Source: Methanomicrobium sp.
GTDB taxonomy: Archaea > Halobacteriota > Methanomicrobia > Methanomicrobiales > Methanomicrobiaceae
DNA length: 17,820 nucleotides
Assembly: GCA_017553245.1 (NCBI GenBank)
Contig: JAFZMT010000065.1
Span: forward strand, 1-17,820
Direction of reading: 5' to 3'
Within the stretch, counting starts at the first letter, position 1. Each line of letters starts with the position of its first letter. This document shows, piece after piece, positions 1 to 6,181 of this stretch. Position numbers and translations under genes: made by a program. Below the pieces are notes generated by a model, which saw only the letters and a program-made list of their open reading frames with translations, had not been told where the DNA came from and did not search any database.

Positions 1-132
1 ATGATAAAGGAGGCGAAAATACCCGCACTTGTCCTCGACTCCGAAGAAGGCATTGTCTCTCTTGGCTACGCAAAGAAACTTGCCGCGGCAATGGGCGCAA
101 AATACATGAAACTGAGTGAACTTCAGGCATAA
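1..132 (+). CDS. 3' end of a magnesium/cobalt chelatase ChlD-like (VWA domain) gene, partial
   Basis: The reading frame is open from the window edge and ends with TAA at 130-132. The 43 visible residues include VLDSEEGIVSLGYAKKLA and end in KYMKLSELQA. This matches the way VWA domains of the ChlD/BchD family end (a D-T/S-E-x-G-x-x-x-L-G-x-A-x-x-L-A block followed by a short Y-x-x-L-x-E-L tail). In methanogens such subunits are thought to work with CobN-like subunits in metal insertion into tetrapyrroles. The ABC transporter downstream, of the cobalamin/iron-siderophore class, fits a corrinoid or metal theme. The first ATG in the window is probably internal. The call rests on one short C-terminal block, so it is moderate only. 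Confidence 0.55.
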   Translation: MIKEAKIPALVLDSEEGIVSLGYAKKLAAAMGAKYMKLSELQA

Positions 133-167
133 CGGAAAAAGGGTTACTTTCGCATGACGTAACCGGA

Positions 168-255
168 GACGGATGAAATAAGATGACGGATAAAAGAAAA
201 TGACGGATGAAAGGAAGATGCCGGACGAAAAGACGATGCAGGACAAAACAAGCAT
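168..255 (+). repeat. Five tandem 17/18-bp units across the permease start codon
   Basis: Units begin at 168, 185, 202, 220 and 238. The first two are 17 bp (for example GACGGATAAAAGAAAAT) and the next three are 18 bp (for example GACGGATGAAAGGAAGAT). The array covers the whole leader-start junction of the permease gene. Each of the first copies brings its own ATG, so mini-ORFs (at 173 and 183) precede the start at 200. The 18-bp copies are in frame and encode a six-residue M-x-D-x-K-x-like repeat at the N-terminus. Confidence 0.85.
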
Positions 256-1351
256 AAATAATGCATATGCAAAGATGCAGAGCCGGAAGATTGCCGTGAT
301 AGTCGTCACGGTCATACTCCTGATACTTGCGATGATCTTTGCCGCCGCAAGCGGAAGCGTGTATATACCTCCGTCCGACATCATTGCCGTTCTGCTCAAC
401 TCCGTCTTCCCGGGAATCACGGACAGTGCCGTCAACGAAAATACCGCTATGATCCTCTTCAATCTGAGGATGCCGCGAATACTTCTGGCGGCACTCGCCG
501 GCGTCTGTCTGGCGCTTGCGGGCGCGGTCATGCAGGCACTCCTCAGAAATCCGCTTGTAAGCCCCTTTACGCTGGGACTTTCATCCGCGGCATCGTTCGG
601 AGCGGCGTTCATGATAGTCCTCGGACCCCTTGTTTTAGGTGCTCTCTATAAGAGCACGGTATATCTCTTCGGATATACCCTGAGCATGAACAGCGTCCTC
701 ATGATCTTAAGCGCCTTCGTCTTCGGCTGGATGAGCGTATCGATAATCTACATGCTTGCGCATTCGAGGGGAACTTCGCAGTCGATAATCATACTTTCGG
801 GTGTCGTCATCGGCTATATCTTCCAGGCGGGACTGCTTGCCATGCAGTATATCTCAAGCGACGAGTCCCTCCGCGACATCGTCATCTGGCTCATGGGCGG
901 CATGTGGGGCGCAAGCTGGCAGGCGGTCATTATCCTCTTTCCGATTGCGCTCATCTGCTTCCTCCTCATGGAGATGCGGGCGTGGGACTTGAACACGCTC
1001 TCCGCCGGCGATGACGTTGCCAAAAACCTCGGTATCGACGTCGCAAAATTCAGAATACAGGGTCTCCTGATTGTCAGTTTCGGCGCCTCCGCATGTCTGG
1101 CGTTTACGGGCGTAATCGGTTTTGTGGGGCTTATGGCGCCGCATATCTGCCGCATGGTCATCGGCAACGATAACCGCTACCTCATACCCTGCGCGGCACT
1201 TGCGGGAGCGCTGATTCTGGTGGTCTCGGATACGCTCGCACGCATTGTTCTGGCGCCGGTCGAGTTGCCGGTCGGCATCATCATGTATCTCATCGGCGGC
1301 GTCTTCTTCATATATCTGATTGTAAAAGGACGGGGGGCGGGACTCGAATGA
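200..1351 (+). CDS. FecCD/BtuC-family ABC transporter permease (cobalamin or iron-siderophore type)
   Basis: This is an integral membrane permease that pairs with the ATPase encoded next to it and with a periplasmic-side binding protein not present in this window. At 383 aa it is slightly longer than the usual 330-350. It has about ten hydrophobic segments, the first at about residues 30-50. The FecCD hallmark L-R-M-P-R followed by a Gly/Ala-rich helix and R-N-P-L (about residues 116-119) is present, as is the cytoplasmic coupling segment LGIDVAKFRIQ before the last four helices. The first 25 residues are charged, repetitive and probably dispensable. They come from a tandem array, so translation could begin at Met26 (ATG at 275) instead. 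The stop overlaps the ATPase start (ATGA), which indicates coupled translation. The substrate cannot be read from sequence; cobalamin/cobinamide is favoured by the chelatase fragment upstream. Confidence 0.93.
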   Translation: MTDERKMPDEKTMQDKTSINNAYAKMQSRKIAVIVVTVILLILAMIFAAASGSVYIPPSDIIAVLLNSVFPGITDSAVNENTAMILFNLRMPRILLAALAGVCLALAGAVMQALLRNPLVSPFTLGLSSAASFGAAFMIVLGPLVLGALYKSTVYLFGYTLSMNSVLMILSAFVFGWMSVSIIYMLAHSRGTSQSIIILSGVVIGYIFQAGLLAMQYISSDESLRDIVIWLMGGMWGASWQAVIILFPIALICFLLMEMRAWDLNTLSAGDDVAKNLGIDVAKFRIQGLLIVSFGASACLAFTGVIGFVGLMAPHICRMVIGNDNRYLIPCAALAGALILVVSDTLARIVLAPVELPVGIIMYLIGGVFFIYLIVKGRGAGLE

Positions 1352-2109
1352 AGATAGATGTAATGAATCTGGTGCACAACTACGGCAGATACAGGGTCTT
1401 GAAGGATATCAGCTTCAGCGTGGACTCGGGCGAAGTCGTCTCGCTCCTCGGTCCCAACGGCTGCGGAAAATCGACGACGATAAAGATAATCTCAAGCCTC
1501 TTTAAGCCCGTATCGGGTAAGATCAACATCGACGGCAAAGACATCTCCGAAATTGACCCCACAGACCGCGCCAAACTCATCGGCTATGTGCCGCAGTATT
1601 TCACGTACAGCAATTTCACGACCGTGCTCGAGACGGTCTTAATCGGCAGAACGCCGTATATGAGCTGGTCGGTAACCGAAGAAGACCTTGCCGTCGTCGA
1701 TTATGCACTGCGCTGCATGAATATACAGGATCTTGCGGAGCGGCAGATAAACGAACTTTCCGGCGGTCAGCGCCAGCGTGTCTTCATTGCCCGAGCAATC
1801 GCACAGAAACCCGTATTTTATCTCTTTGACGAGCCTACAAGCTCGCTTGACCTGCGCCATCAGATAGATACGCTTGCGACCATGAGAGAGATTATCCACA
1901 GGGATAATTCGGGCATGATTGTAGCACTCCACGACCTCAATCTGGCTCTGCGCTACACCGATAAAGTAATTCTCATATCAGACGGCGAGGTCTATGACGC
2001 GGGTAAGCCTGCCGACGTTCTTACCCCGAAAGCAATCTTCGATGTTTACGGGGTTAAAGCCGAAATCATCGAGAACGATAAGGGGCGCTTCGTTCTCGCC
2101 TATGAGTAA
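1348..2109 (+). CDS. FecE/BtuD-family ABC transporter ATP-binding protein
   Basis: This is the cytoplasmic ATPase that powers the FecCD-type permease encoded immediately upstream. The 253 residues are the normal length. Walker A is G35-PNGCGKST, the ABC signature is LSGGQ at 137-141 followed by RQRVFIARAIAQ, Walker B ends in D161-E162 within FDEPTSSLD, and an H-loop lies in VALHDLNLA. These residues are all intact. The start ATG overlaps the permease stop by four bases. No gene follows in the same operon: the next gene begins 147 bp later with its own TATA box. The order permease-ATPase is typical of BtuCD/FecCDE loci. Vitamin B12 against iron-chelate specificity is not resolvable here. Confidence 0.95.
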   Translation: MKIDVMNLVHNYGRYRVLKDISFSVDSGEVVSLLGPNGCGKSTTIKIISSLFKPVSGKINIDGKDISEIDPTDRAKLIGYVPQYFTYSNFTTVLETVLIGRTPYMSWSVTEEDLAVVDYALRCMNIQDLAERQINELSGGQRQRVFIARAIAQKPVFYLFDEPTSSLDLRHQIDTLATMREIIHRDNSGMIVALHDLNLALRYTDKVILISDGEVYDAGKPADVLTPKAIFDVYGVKAEIIENDKGRFVLAYE

Positions 2110-2203
2110 ACGGCTGACCGGCACGGGTTAAAACCGATTGTAAAAACCCGATTGCAGACCCGTGTCGTCAAGCCCCTGACCCGTTTTTCGATTTCGGAAT
2201 TAC

Positions 2204-2251
2204 AAATATATATTGCGGTCAAAAGCCAATCATTCTGTATAAACGGTTTAT
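2204..2251 (+). promoter_or_regulatory. TATA box and palindrome upstream of the glycosyltransferase
   Basis: AAATATATA at 2204-2212 is a good archaeal TATA box. A start site about 24 bases downstream would fall near 2232-2236, which rules out the more upstream in-frame start at 2152 and supports ATG at 2257. A short inverted repeat ATAAAC-G-GTTTAT lies at 2239-2251, between the predicted start of transcription and the start codon. It could be an operator, but it is short. Confidence 0.5.
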
Positions 2252-2256
2252 GTAAT

Positions 2257-2967
2257 ATGGTTCATAGAATATCTGTTGTCATCCCTACCTTCAATGAAGA
2301 GGAGAATATTACCGCCTGCCTGACCTCGCTTTGCAATCAGACGATACCGAGAAGCGACTACGAACTTATCGTCGTCGACGGCGGCTCGAAGGACAAAACA
2401 CGCGAACTTGCCGAGAAACTCGCCGATACGGTCATTATTCAGACGAGCAAGCGTGTCGGCGGCGCAAGAAACGACGGCGCAAAACTTGCGGATGCCAAAA
2501 TCCTCGCAACTACCGATGCCGACTGCATAATCCCGCCCGAGTGGCTTGAGACCGTTCTGGCTTCGTTTGAGAAAAACGATAAAATCGTCCAGCTCTACGG
2601 CACCGTCACCCCGCTCGAGCCGGGGCTTAAGTTCAAATTCTATCTCTGGCTTGCCAACCAGTTCTCAAGGCTGGGATACTACACACATACCCTCTATTAC
2701 ACGCTCGGGTGCAACACCGCATTCGTAAAGGAGGCATATGACTCAATCGGCGGCTACAAATGCATAGATGCCGGCGACGACCTCGAAATCGCCCAGCGCA
2801 TGAGAAAAATCGGAAAGGTAAAGTTCAACTCAAAGATGACGGTGAAGTTTTCCATGCGCAGATATGTCAAGTTCGGCACACTGAAATCACTCTATATCTG
2901 GCTCTATATCGTACTCAAGGGCGGCAAGTCCGATAAATACACATATACGGGCAAGACCTACAAGTGA
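2257..2967 (+). CDS. Family 2 glycosyltransferase (GT-A fold)
   Basis: It transfers a sugar from an activated donor to an unknown acceptor, probably at the cytoplasmic face of the membrane. The start at 2257 gives MVHRISVVIPTFNEEENI, the canonical GT2 N-terminus, and 236 residues. The metal/nucleotide-binding D-A-D motif is D87-A88-D89 in ATTDADCIIPPEWL. The acceptor-side segment G-C-N-T-A-F and the D174-D175-L-E motif (catalytic-base region) before QRMRKIGKV are present. The C-terminus has one hydrophobic stretch (SLYIWLYIVLKGG), possibly a membrane anchor or interface helix. The gene stands alone between its own TATA box and a T-run terminator, so there is no operon partner to reveal the glycan. 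Dolichol-linked or surface glycan synthesis is a guess. Confidence 0.87.
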   Translation: MVHRISVVIPTFNEEENITACLTSLCNQTIPRSDYELIVVDGGSKDKTRELAEKLADTVIIQTSKRVGGARNDGAKLADAKILATTDADCIIPPEWLETVLASFEKNDKIVQLYGTVTPLEPGLKFKFYLWLANQFSRLGYYTHTLYYTLGCNTAFVKEAYDSIGGYKCIDAGDDLEIAQRMRKIGKVKFNSKMTVKFSMRRYVKFGTLKSLYIWLYIVLKGGKSDKYTYTGKTYK

Positions 2968-3009
2968 TAACCGCAAATCCGAAAACTGAAAAAATAAATT
3001 TTAAAATAC

Positions 3010-3026
3010 TTTTTTGACCTTTTTTT
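3010..3026 (+). terminator. T-run terminator after the glycosyltransferase gene
   Basis: Two T tracts, 3010-3015 and 3020-3026, follow the stop codon by about 45-60 bases in an AT-rich stretch. Archaeal RNA polymerase terminates at such U tracts without needing a hairpin. The next gene is convergent. Confidence 0.5.
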
Positions 3027-3030
3027 ACTG

Positions 3031-3107
3031 CCCGCGTTATCTCACAATCCCGTTTATCCGACAAGTTTGTTTATCCCGCAGGCTCGCCCGTTTATCTCAC
3101 AAGTTCG
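3031..3107. repeat. Four tandem 18-21 bp units at the pyridoxamine kinase stop codon
   Basis: Units occupy 3031-3048, 3049-3067, 3068-3086 and 3087-3107 and share CCCGTTTATCYSACAAG on the + strand. The last unit contains the kinase stop codon (TTA at 3092-3094, TAA on the - strand). The gap therefore looks like repeated copying of the gene's own 3' end. Confidence 0.75.
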
Positions 3108-3967
3108 TAACTGCTCATGACGACGGGGCTTCGCAGGGTATCAAGGACGCGTTCGAGCATGATTCCGTCGCGTGTGGGCATCTTATAGCCGAATGTGGCG
3201 CGGATTGCAAGCGTCGTGAACTGAACCGCCCTGTCAAGCGCAAGCGGAAGGCTGTCGCCTTTGAGGATACTGCCGACGAGCACACTCGCGAATGCATCCC
3301 CCGTACCCGGGTAATGTGCGGGGATATAGTCGCAGGCAACTTTCCAGACGCGATCGTCGTTGCGGTCATAGGCAAGCACGGATGTCCTGTCCGAAGGTCT
3401 GCCCGAATCCTTCGGCGACGGCACGCTCGTAACCACGACTACGCCGGGTCCCATATCCGAGAGCCGCGGCAGCCAGTCGATAACGGTCTGCTCGTCAATC
3501 TTCTTCGAATACGGCTCATCCAGAAGGAATGCCGCTTCGGTAATGTTGGGCGTTATCAGATCGGCAATTCCGACAAAACTCCTCATCCGCGTCACCATAT
3601 CGTCCGTAATCGGACCGTAGGTCTTGCCGTCGTCACCCATAACCGGGTCAATGACGACAAGGGTATCGTTTCTCTTTATCGCCGCCACAAAATCCGAGAC
3701 AATGTCCATCTGCTTTGCCGATCCCAGAAATCCGCTGTAGACGGCGTCGAATGACAGCCCCAGAGATGTCCAGTGCGATACGCAGTCCCGCATGAAATCC
3801 GTCATATCGACCATGCAGTAATCCTTAAACCCCGTCGTATGCGTGGAGAGGACGGCGGTCGGAATCGGGCATGCCTGCACCTCCATCGAAGACAGTATCG
3901 GAATTGCGACGGTAAGCGATGCGCGACCGAATCCCGACAGGTCGTTTATCGCCGCCACCCGCGGCAC
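3092..3967 (-). CDS. pdxY: Pyridoxamine/pyridoxal kinase-like protein (ribokinase superfamily)
   Basis: It probably phosphorylates pyridoxal, pyridoxamine or pyridoxine to feed pyridoxal phosphate. From GTG at 3967 the protein starts PRVAAINDLSGFGRASL, which matches the family N-terminus, and has 291 residues, the usual length. Other markers are the substrate-side segment QACPIPTAVLSTHT, DPVMGDDGKTY, TPNITEAAFL, and the anion-hole/catalytic motif G221-T-G-D224. The frame remains open to a TTG at 4033, but a TATA box at 4008-4015 lies inside that extension, which argues for the shorter start. No strong Shine-Dalgarno is visible. It is divergent from the DUF2148 gene. A related activity on hydroxymethylpyrimidine is less likely because the GFGRASLT and PVMGDDGK blocks are of PdxK/PdxY type. 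Confidence 0.82.
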   Translation of the reverse strand: MPRVAAINDLSGFGRASLTVAIPILSSMEVQACPIPTAVLSTHTTGFKDYCMVDMTDFMRDCVSHWTSLGLSFDAVYSGFLGSAKQMDIVSDFVAAIKRNDTLVVIDPVMGDDGKTYGPITDDMVTRMRSFVGIADLITPNITEAAFLLDEPYSKKIDEQTVIDWLPRLSDMGPGVVVVTSVPSPKDSGRPSDRTSVLAYDRNDDRVWKVACDYIPAHYPGTGDAFASVLVGSILKGDSLPLALDRAVQFTTLAIRATFGYKMPTRDGIMLERVLDTLRSPVVMSSYELVR

Positions 3968-4007
3968 CGAATTACGAACAATTTTCTTTACCGTGATATC
4001 AAATCCC

Positions 4008-4015
4008 CTTATATT
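4008..4015 (-). promoter_or_regulatory. TATA box of the pyridoxamine kinase-like gene
   Basis: The - strand reads AATATAAG followed by GGGGAT. Transcription would start about 24 bases downstream (near 3986-3988), giving a leader of about 20 bases to the GTG at 3967. It decides against the TTG start at 4033. Confidence 0.45.
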
Positions 4016-4086
4016 CGCATCGTTATTATTCAATGTTCACAGTATTGAAATCTTTGCAGCCGGGCAGCGATTTAAGTGCCTGCCGT

Positions 4087-4154
4087 CTGCGTATGCCGCC
4101 TGCGTATGCCTGTATCCCGCGTAACCTTACGGAACCCTGCGTAACCCTGCGGAA
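4087..4154. repeat. Paired short tandem duplications in the divergent intergenic region
   Basis: CTGCGTATGCC occurs at 4087 and again at 4100 (13-bp period). Then a block of about 20 bp of the form CCCKCGTAACCYTRCGGAA occurs at 4115-4133 and 4135-4154. It is followed by A-rich units with AATGC/ATGCC at about 11-bp spacing (4165-4190). The 269 bases between the kinase start and the DUF2148 start otherwise hold only the two promoters. Confidence 0.65.
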
Positions 4155-4206
4155 AATTCGGACAAATGCAAAAGAATGCGAAAAGATGCCGAACAATAAA
4201 CCAAAG

Positions 4207-4214
4207 TATATAAA
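4207..4214 (+). promoter_or_regulatory. TATA box for a leaderless DUF2148 transcript
   Basis: TATATAAA followed by more A residues is a near-ideal archaeal TATA box. Its centre lies about 26 bases before the ATG at 4237, so transcription should start at or within a few bases of the start codon. No Shine-Dalgarno site is present, which agrees with leaderless translation. Confidence 0.65.
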
Positions 4215-4236
4215 AAATCAGTGACCATCTTGATAT

Positions 4237-4833
4237 ATGCAGGACGATGCCGAACTTTTGTATGAGGGCGTGCTTACCGTGGCAAAACTCATGGCGGTAG
4301 CGGCTCGCACCGCACCCAAGGCAAAGGGAAGCGACGTAATCGTAATTCGGACTGCATACGGTAGAGATCTGAAGACCCTCGCGGACTCGATGAGGAAATT
4401 CGGAGAGAGACACAATCTCGGCTTTTTCAGCCGCGACGCAAAAAATGTCGAAGACTCTGACTGCTGTCTCATCATCGGCGCAAAGGCGGACGCAGGTTTG
4501 GGATTAAACTGCGGCGCATGCGGATACAAGAGTTGTGCGGCGATGGGAAAAGAGCAGAAGAAAAATCTCGAATCGATAAACGAACCGAAGAATGATTCGG
4601 AGAGCGACTCGGCATTTATCGGACCGAACTGCGCCATACGGGCGGCGGATCTGGGGATTGCGTTGGGTTCGGCGGCTAAAACCGCGGCGATGCACAATGT
4701 CGACAACAGAATAATGTATTCGGCAGGCGTCGGAGCACTGAAACTCGGTTGGCTGGAGGGTTGTACCACGGCGTACGCGATTCCACTGTCAGCCTCAGGT
4801 AAGAACTTATATTTTGACAGGAAGCGGGACTGA
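4237..4833 (+). CDS. DUF2148 ferredoxin-domain protein, putative Fe-S protein
   Basis: The 198-residue protein matches the DUF2148 family, found in anaerobic bacteria and archaea, whose biochemical role is unknown. It has a Cys motif C92-G-A-C95-G-Y-K-S-C100 and a later C132 in FIGPNC, which together could bind a 4Fe-4S cluster. An N-terminal helical part (about 1-60) precedes a segment DSDCCLIIGAKAD. The C-terminus (GVGALKLGWLEGCTTAYAIPLS) is characteristic of the family. No membrane segment or signal peptide is visible, so it is probably cytoplasmic. The start is fixed by the TATA box about 26 bases upstream. A separate gene begins 127 bp later with a Shine-Dalgarno site, so co-transcription is uncertain. 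A redox role in anaerobic metabolism is inferred only. Confidence 0.87.
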   Translation: MQDDAELLYEGVLTVAKLMAVAARTAPKAKGSDVIVIRTAYGRDLKTLADSMRKFGERHNLGFFSRDAKNVEDSDCCLIIGAKADAGLGLNCGACGYKSCAAMGKEQKKNLESINEPKNDSESDSAFIGPNCAIRAADLGIALGSAAKTAAMHNVDNRIMYSAGVGALKLGWLEGCTTAYAIPLSASGKNLYFDRKRD

Positions 4834-4896
4834 AAAGACCTTTTCCATGCAGAATAAAGATAAGGGAACCTGAGGAATATTCCGAAAAAAACGTGC

Positions 4897-4926
4897 GTTA
4901 CCGCGTCAGAAATTACTGCGTCAAAA
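4897..4926. repeat. 15-bp tandem duplication upstream of the RFAP synthase-like gene
   Basis: GTTACCGCGTCAGAA (4897-4911) is followed directly by ATTACTGCGTCAAAA (4912-4926), 12 of 15 positions identical. It lies 34 bp before the ATG at 4961, in a gap with no clear strong TATA box. Confidence 0.6.
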
Positions 4927-4960
4927 TAAGTTCTGTTTTCATTAATTCCAAGGTAATACA

Positions 4961-6031
4961 ATGACTAAGATGATGATCCGCGGCGGAGACCTGGATCTTG
5001 TGGAATATGACTTTTCGCCCTTTTCCATCGGCGAAAACATAAGAACCTGCGGCATGGACGAGCGAAAATACAGTATCGAGCCGAAGCCCGGGAAACATAC
5101 GGTAAAAGTGCCTGCCAGAGTGCACCTCTGCGTTCTCGACATGAACAGATTCTCACCGAGCCGTCCGGGCGGCGGGGGTATCGGGTTTGCGATACAGCTT
5201 TACACGACCGCGGTTGTGGAATGCACGGAGAAAGAGACGACAATCGACTACTCAAGGGTGCCGATTATCAGGCACTTCGTCGAGGTCATAAAGAAGGTGA
5301 CGGGCTACAAAGGCGGCTTCAAGATCTGTATCCGCGACCACGAAAGAGAGCATGTCGGTCTCGGTTCAACGGGAGCGGCACTGACCGCGGTCGGAAACGC
5401 CATGAGCGCGGCGCTCGGAAACCCGCTCTCGGTCGAGGACATAAGGATTCTCGTCGGCTACAACTACGTCGAGGAAACGACGGACGGCAGGATTATCGGC
5501 GGGTTTGAGACCGGCGTCGGACCTGCGGCAATCACCTACGGCGGCATGTCGGTAATGGGCGATGAACTCTCTCTCGTCTACAACTCGAAGTTCGCGGAGG
5601 GCAGGAATGTCTATATCCTGATTCCGCCGGTGACCGTGAGCGCCGCGGGCGAGTCCGAGTTCAATGTTCTGATGAACCGTGCGAGGGTGCTGGATTACCG
5701 GGACCGCGAACTTAAGGCGTATATGATTATGATGGATCTCATTCCCGCGCTCAGAGATGACGATCTGAGAAAAATCGGCAATATCATCTGGGAATTTGAT
5801 TTCAGAGGCTCAAAGCGTGCCGAGGTCGAGCACAACTCCTTCTCAATCTACAAGTTCATGAGCATGATACGCGAGGAGGGCATGGAGTTTGTCGGCATGA
5901 GCTCGGTCGGACCTTCGATTGCGGTAATCACCGAGAAGTCGCCCGCGGAGATGCGAAAGATTACCGAAAAACTCGGTCTTGAGATAGCGATAGAGACAAA
6001 AGTGGATAACAAGGGACTGTGCTTTATTTAA
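4961..6031 (+). CDS. mptG: GHMP-fold beta-ribofuranosylaminobenzene 5'-phosphate synthase-like protein
   Basis: RFAP synthase joins 4-aminobenzoate and PRPP with loss of CO2, the first committed step of methanopterin synthesis. Evidence here is a 356-residue GHMP-superfamily protein with an N-terminal strand VKVPARVHLCVLDMNRF, a Gly-rich PGGGGIGFAIQ block, and the GHMP nucleotide loop H131-VGLGSTGAAL. The later segments GGFETGVGPAAITYGG and FVGMSSVGPSIAVI also fit. In this protein a roughly 45-residue N-terminal extension precedes the usual RFAP synthase start. The start follows AAGGTAAT at good spacing. A T run at 6064-6069 follows the stop. Another GHMP family, such as a shikimate- or pantoate-kinase relative, cannot be fully excluded, but the PARVHL...DMN opening is that of COG1907. 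Confidence 0.72.
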   Translation: MTKMMIRGGDLDLVEYDFSPFSIGENIRTCGMDERKYSIEPKPGKHTVKVPARVHLCVLDMNRFSPSRPGGGGIGFAIQLYTTAVVECTEKETTIDYSRVPIIRHFVEVIKKVTGYKGGFKICIRDHEREHVGLGSTGAALTAVGNAMSAALGNPLSVEDIRILVGYNYVEETTDGRIIGGFETGVGPAAITYGGMSVMGDELSLVYNSKFAEGRNVYILIPPVTVSAAGESEFNVLMNRARVLDYRDRELKAYMIMMDLIPALRDDDLRKIGNIIWEFDFRGSKRAEVEHNSFSIYKFMSMIREEGMEFVGMSSVGPSIAVITEKSPAEMRKITEKLGLEIAIETKVDNKGLCFI

Positions 6032-6063
6032 GCGAAAAAGCAGAACCGCAGAACCTGTTTCCC

Positions 6064-6069
6064 TTTTTT
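6064..6069 (+). terminator. T-run terminator after the RFAP synthase-like gene
   Basis: Six T residues follow the stop codon by about 33 bases in a convergent gap, preceded by GTTTCCC. This is a simple archaeal U-tract terminator. Confidence 0.4.
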
Positions 6070-6077
6070 AATGTCAA

Positions 6078-6102
6078 TTGAGGTCACAATTTGTGACCTC
6101 AA
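6078..6102. repeat. Perfect 25-bp inverted repeat between convergent genes
   Basis: The 12-bp arm TTGAGGTCACAA is followed by a single T and then its exact reverse complement. It lies between the mptG-like and glmS stop codons. The one-base centre makes it a dyad (protein-binding palindrome) rather than a comfortable RNA hairpin, although an RNA stem of nine or ten pairs could still form. Confidence 0.85.
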
Positions 6103-6142
6103 AAATAAACGGCACATATCGCCGAAATTGAAAAGAATCCTA

Positions 6143-6181
6143 TTAAAAACCGTAAATCCGACATCACATCAGATTACGGTT
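6143..6181 (-). terminator. Hairpin plus T-run terminator of glmS
   Basis: On the - strand AACCGTAATC (6181-6172), overlapping the last glmS codons, can pair with GATTTACGGTT (6158-6148) with one bulge. A run of five T residues (6149-6145) overlaps the second arm and continues past it. The stem begins inside the coding region. This would end the glm operon transcript. Confidence 0.55.

Noticed and set aside
133..199. Cobalamin riboswitch or other leader RNA before the transporter genes
   Set aside because: The 67-bp gap after the chelatase fragment is too short for such a fold, lacks a B12-box-like sequence, and is largely made of the tandem array.
2152..2256. Upstream in-frame start of the glycosyltransferase
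   Set aside because: The family N-terminus begins at 2257 and a TATA box lies at 2204-2212, inside the proposed extension.
3014..3754. Open frame of 246 codons on the + strand
   Set aside because: It lies antisense within the pyridoxamine kinase-like gene, whose family motifs are clear. Its translation is Arg/His-rich with no domain, as expected of a shadow frame.
4218..4961. Open frame of 247 codons on the - strand
   Set aside because: It is antisense to the DUF2148 gene, which has a recognisable family pattern and a well placed TATA box. The antisense product shows no known domain.
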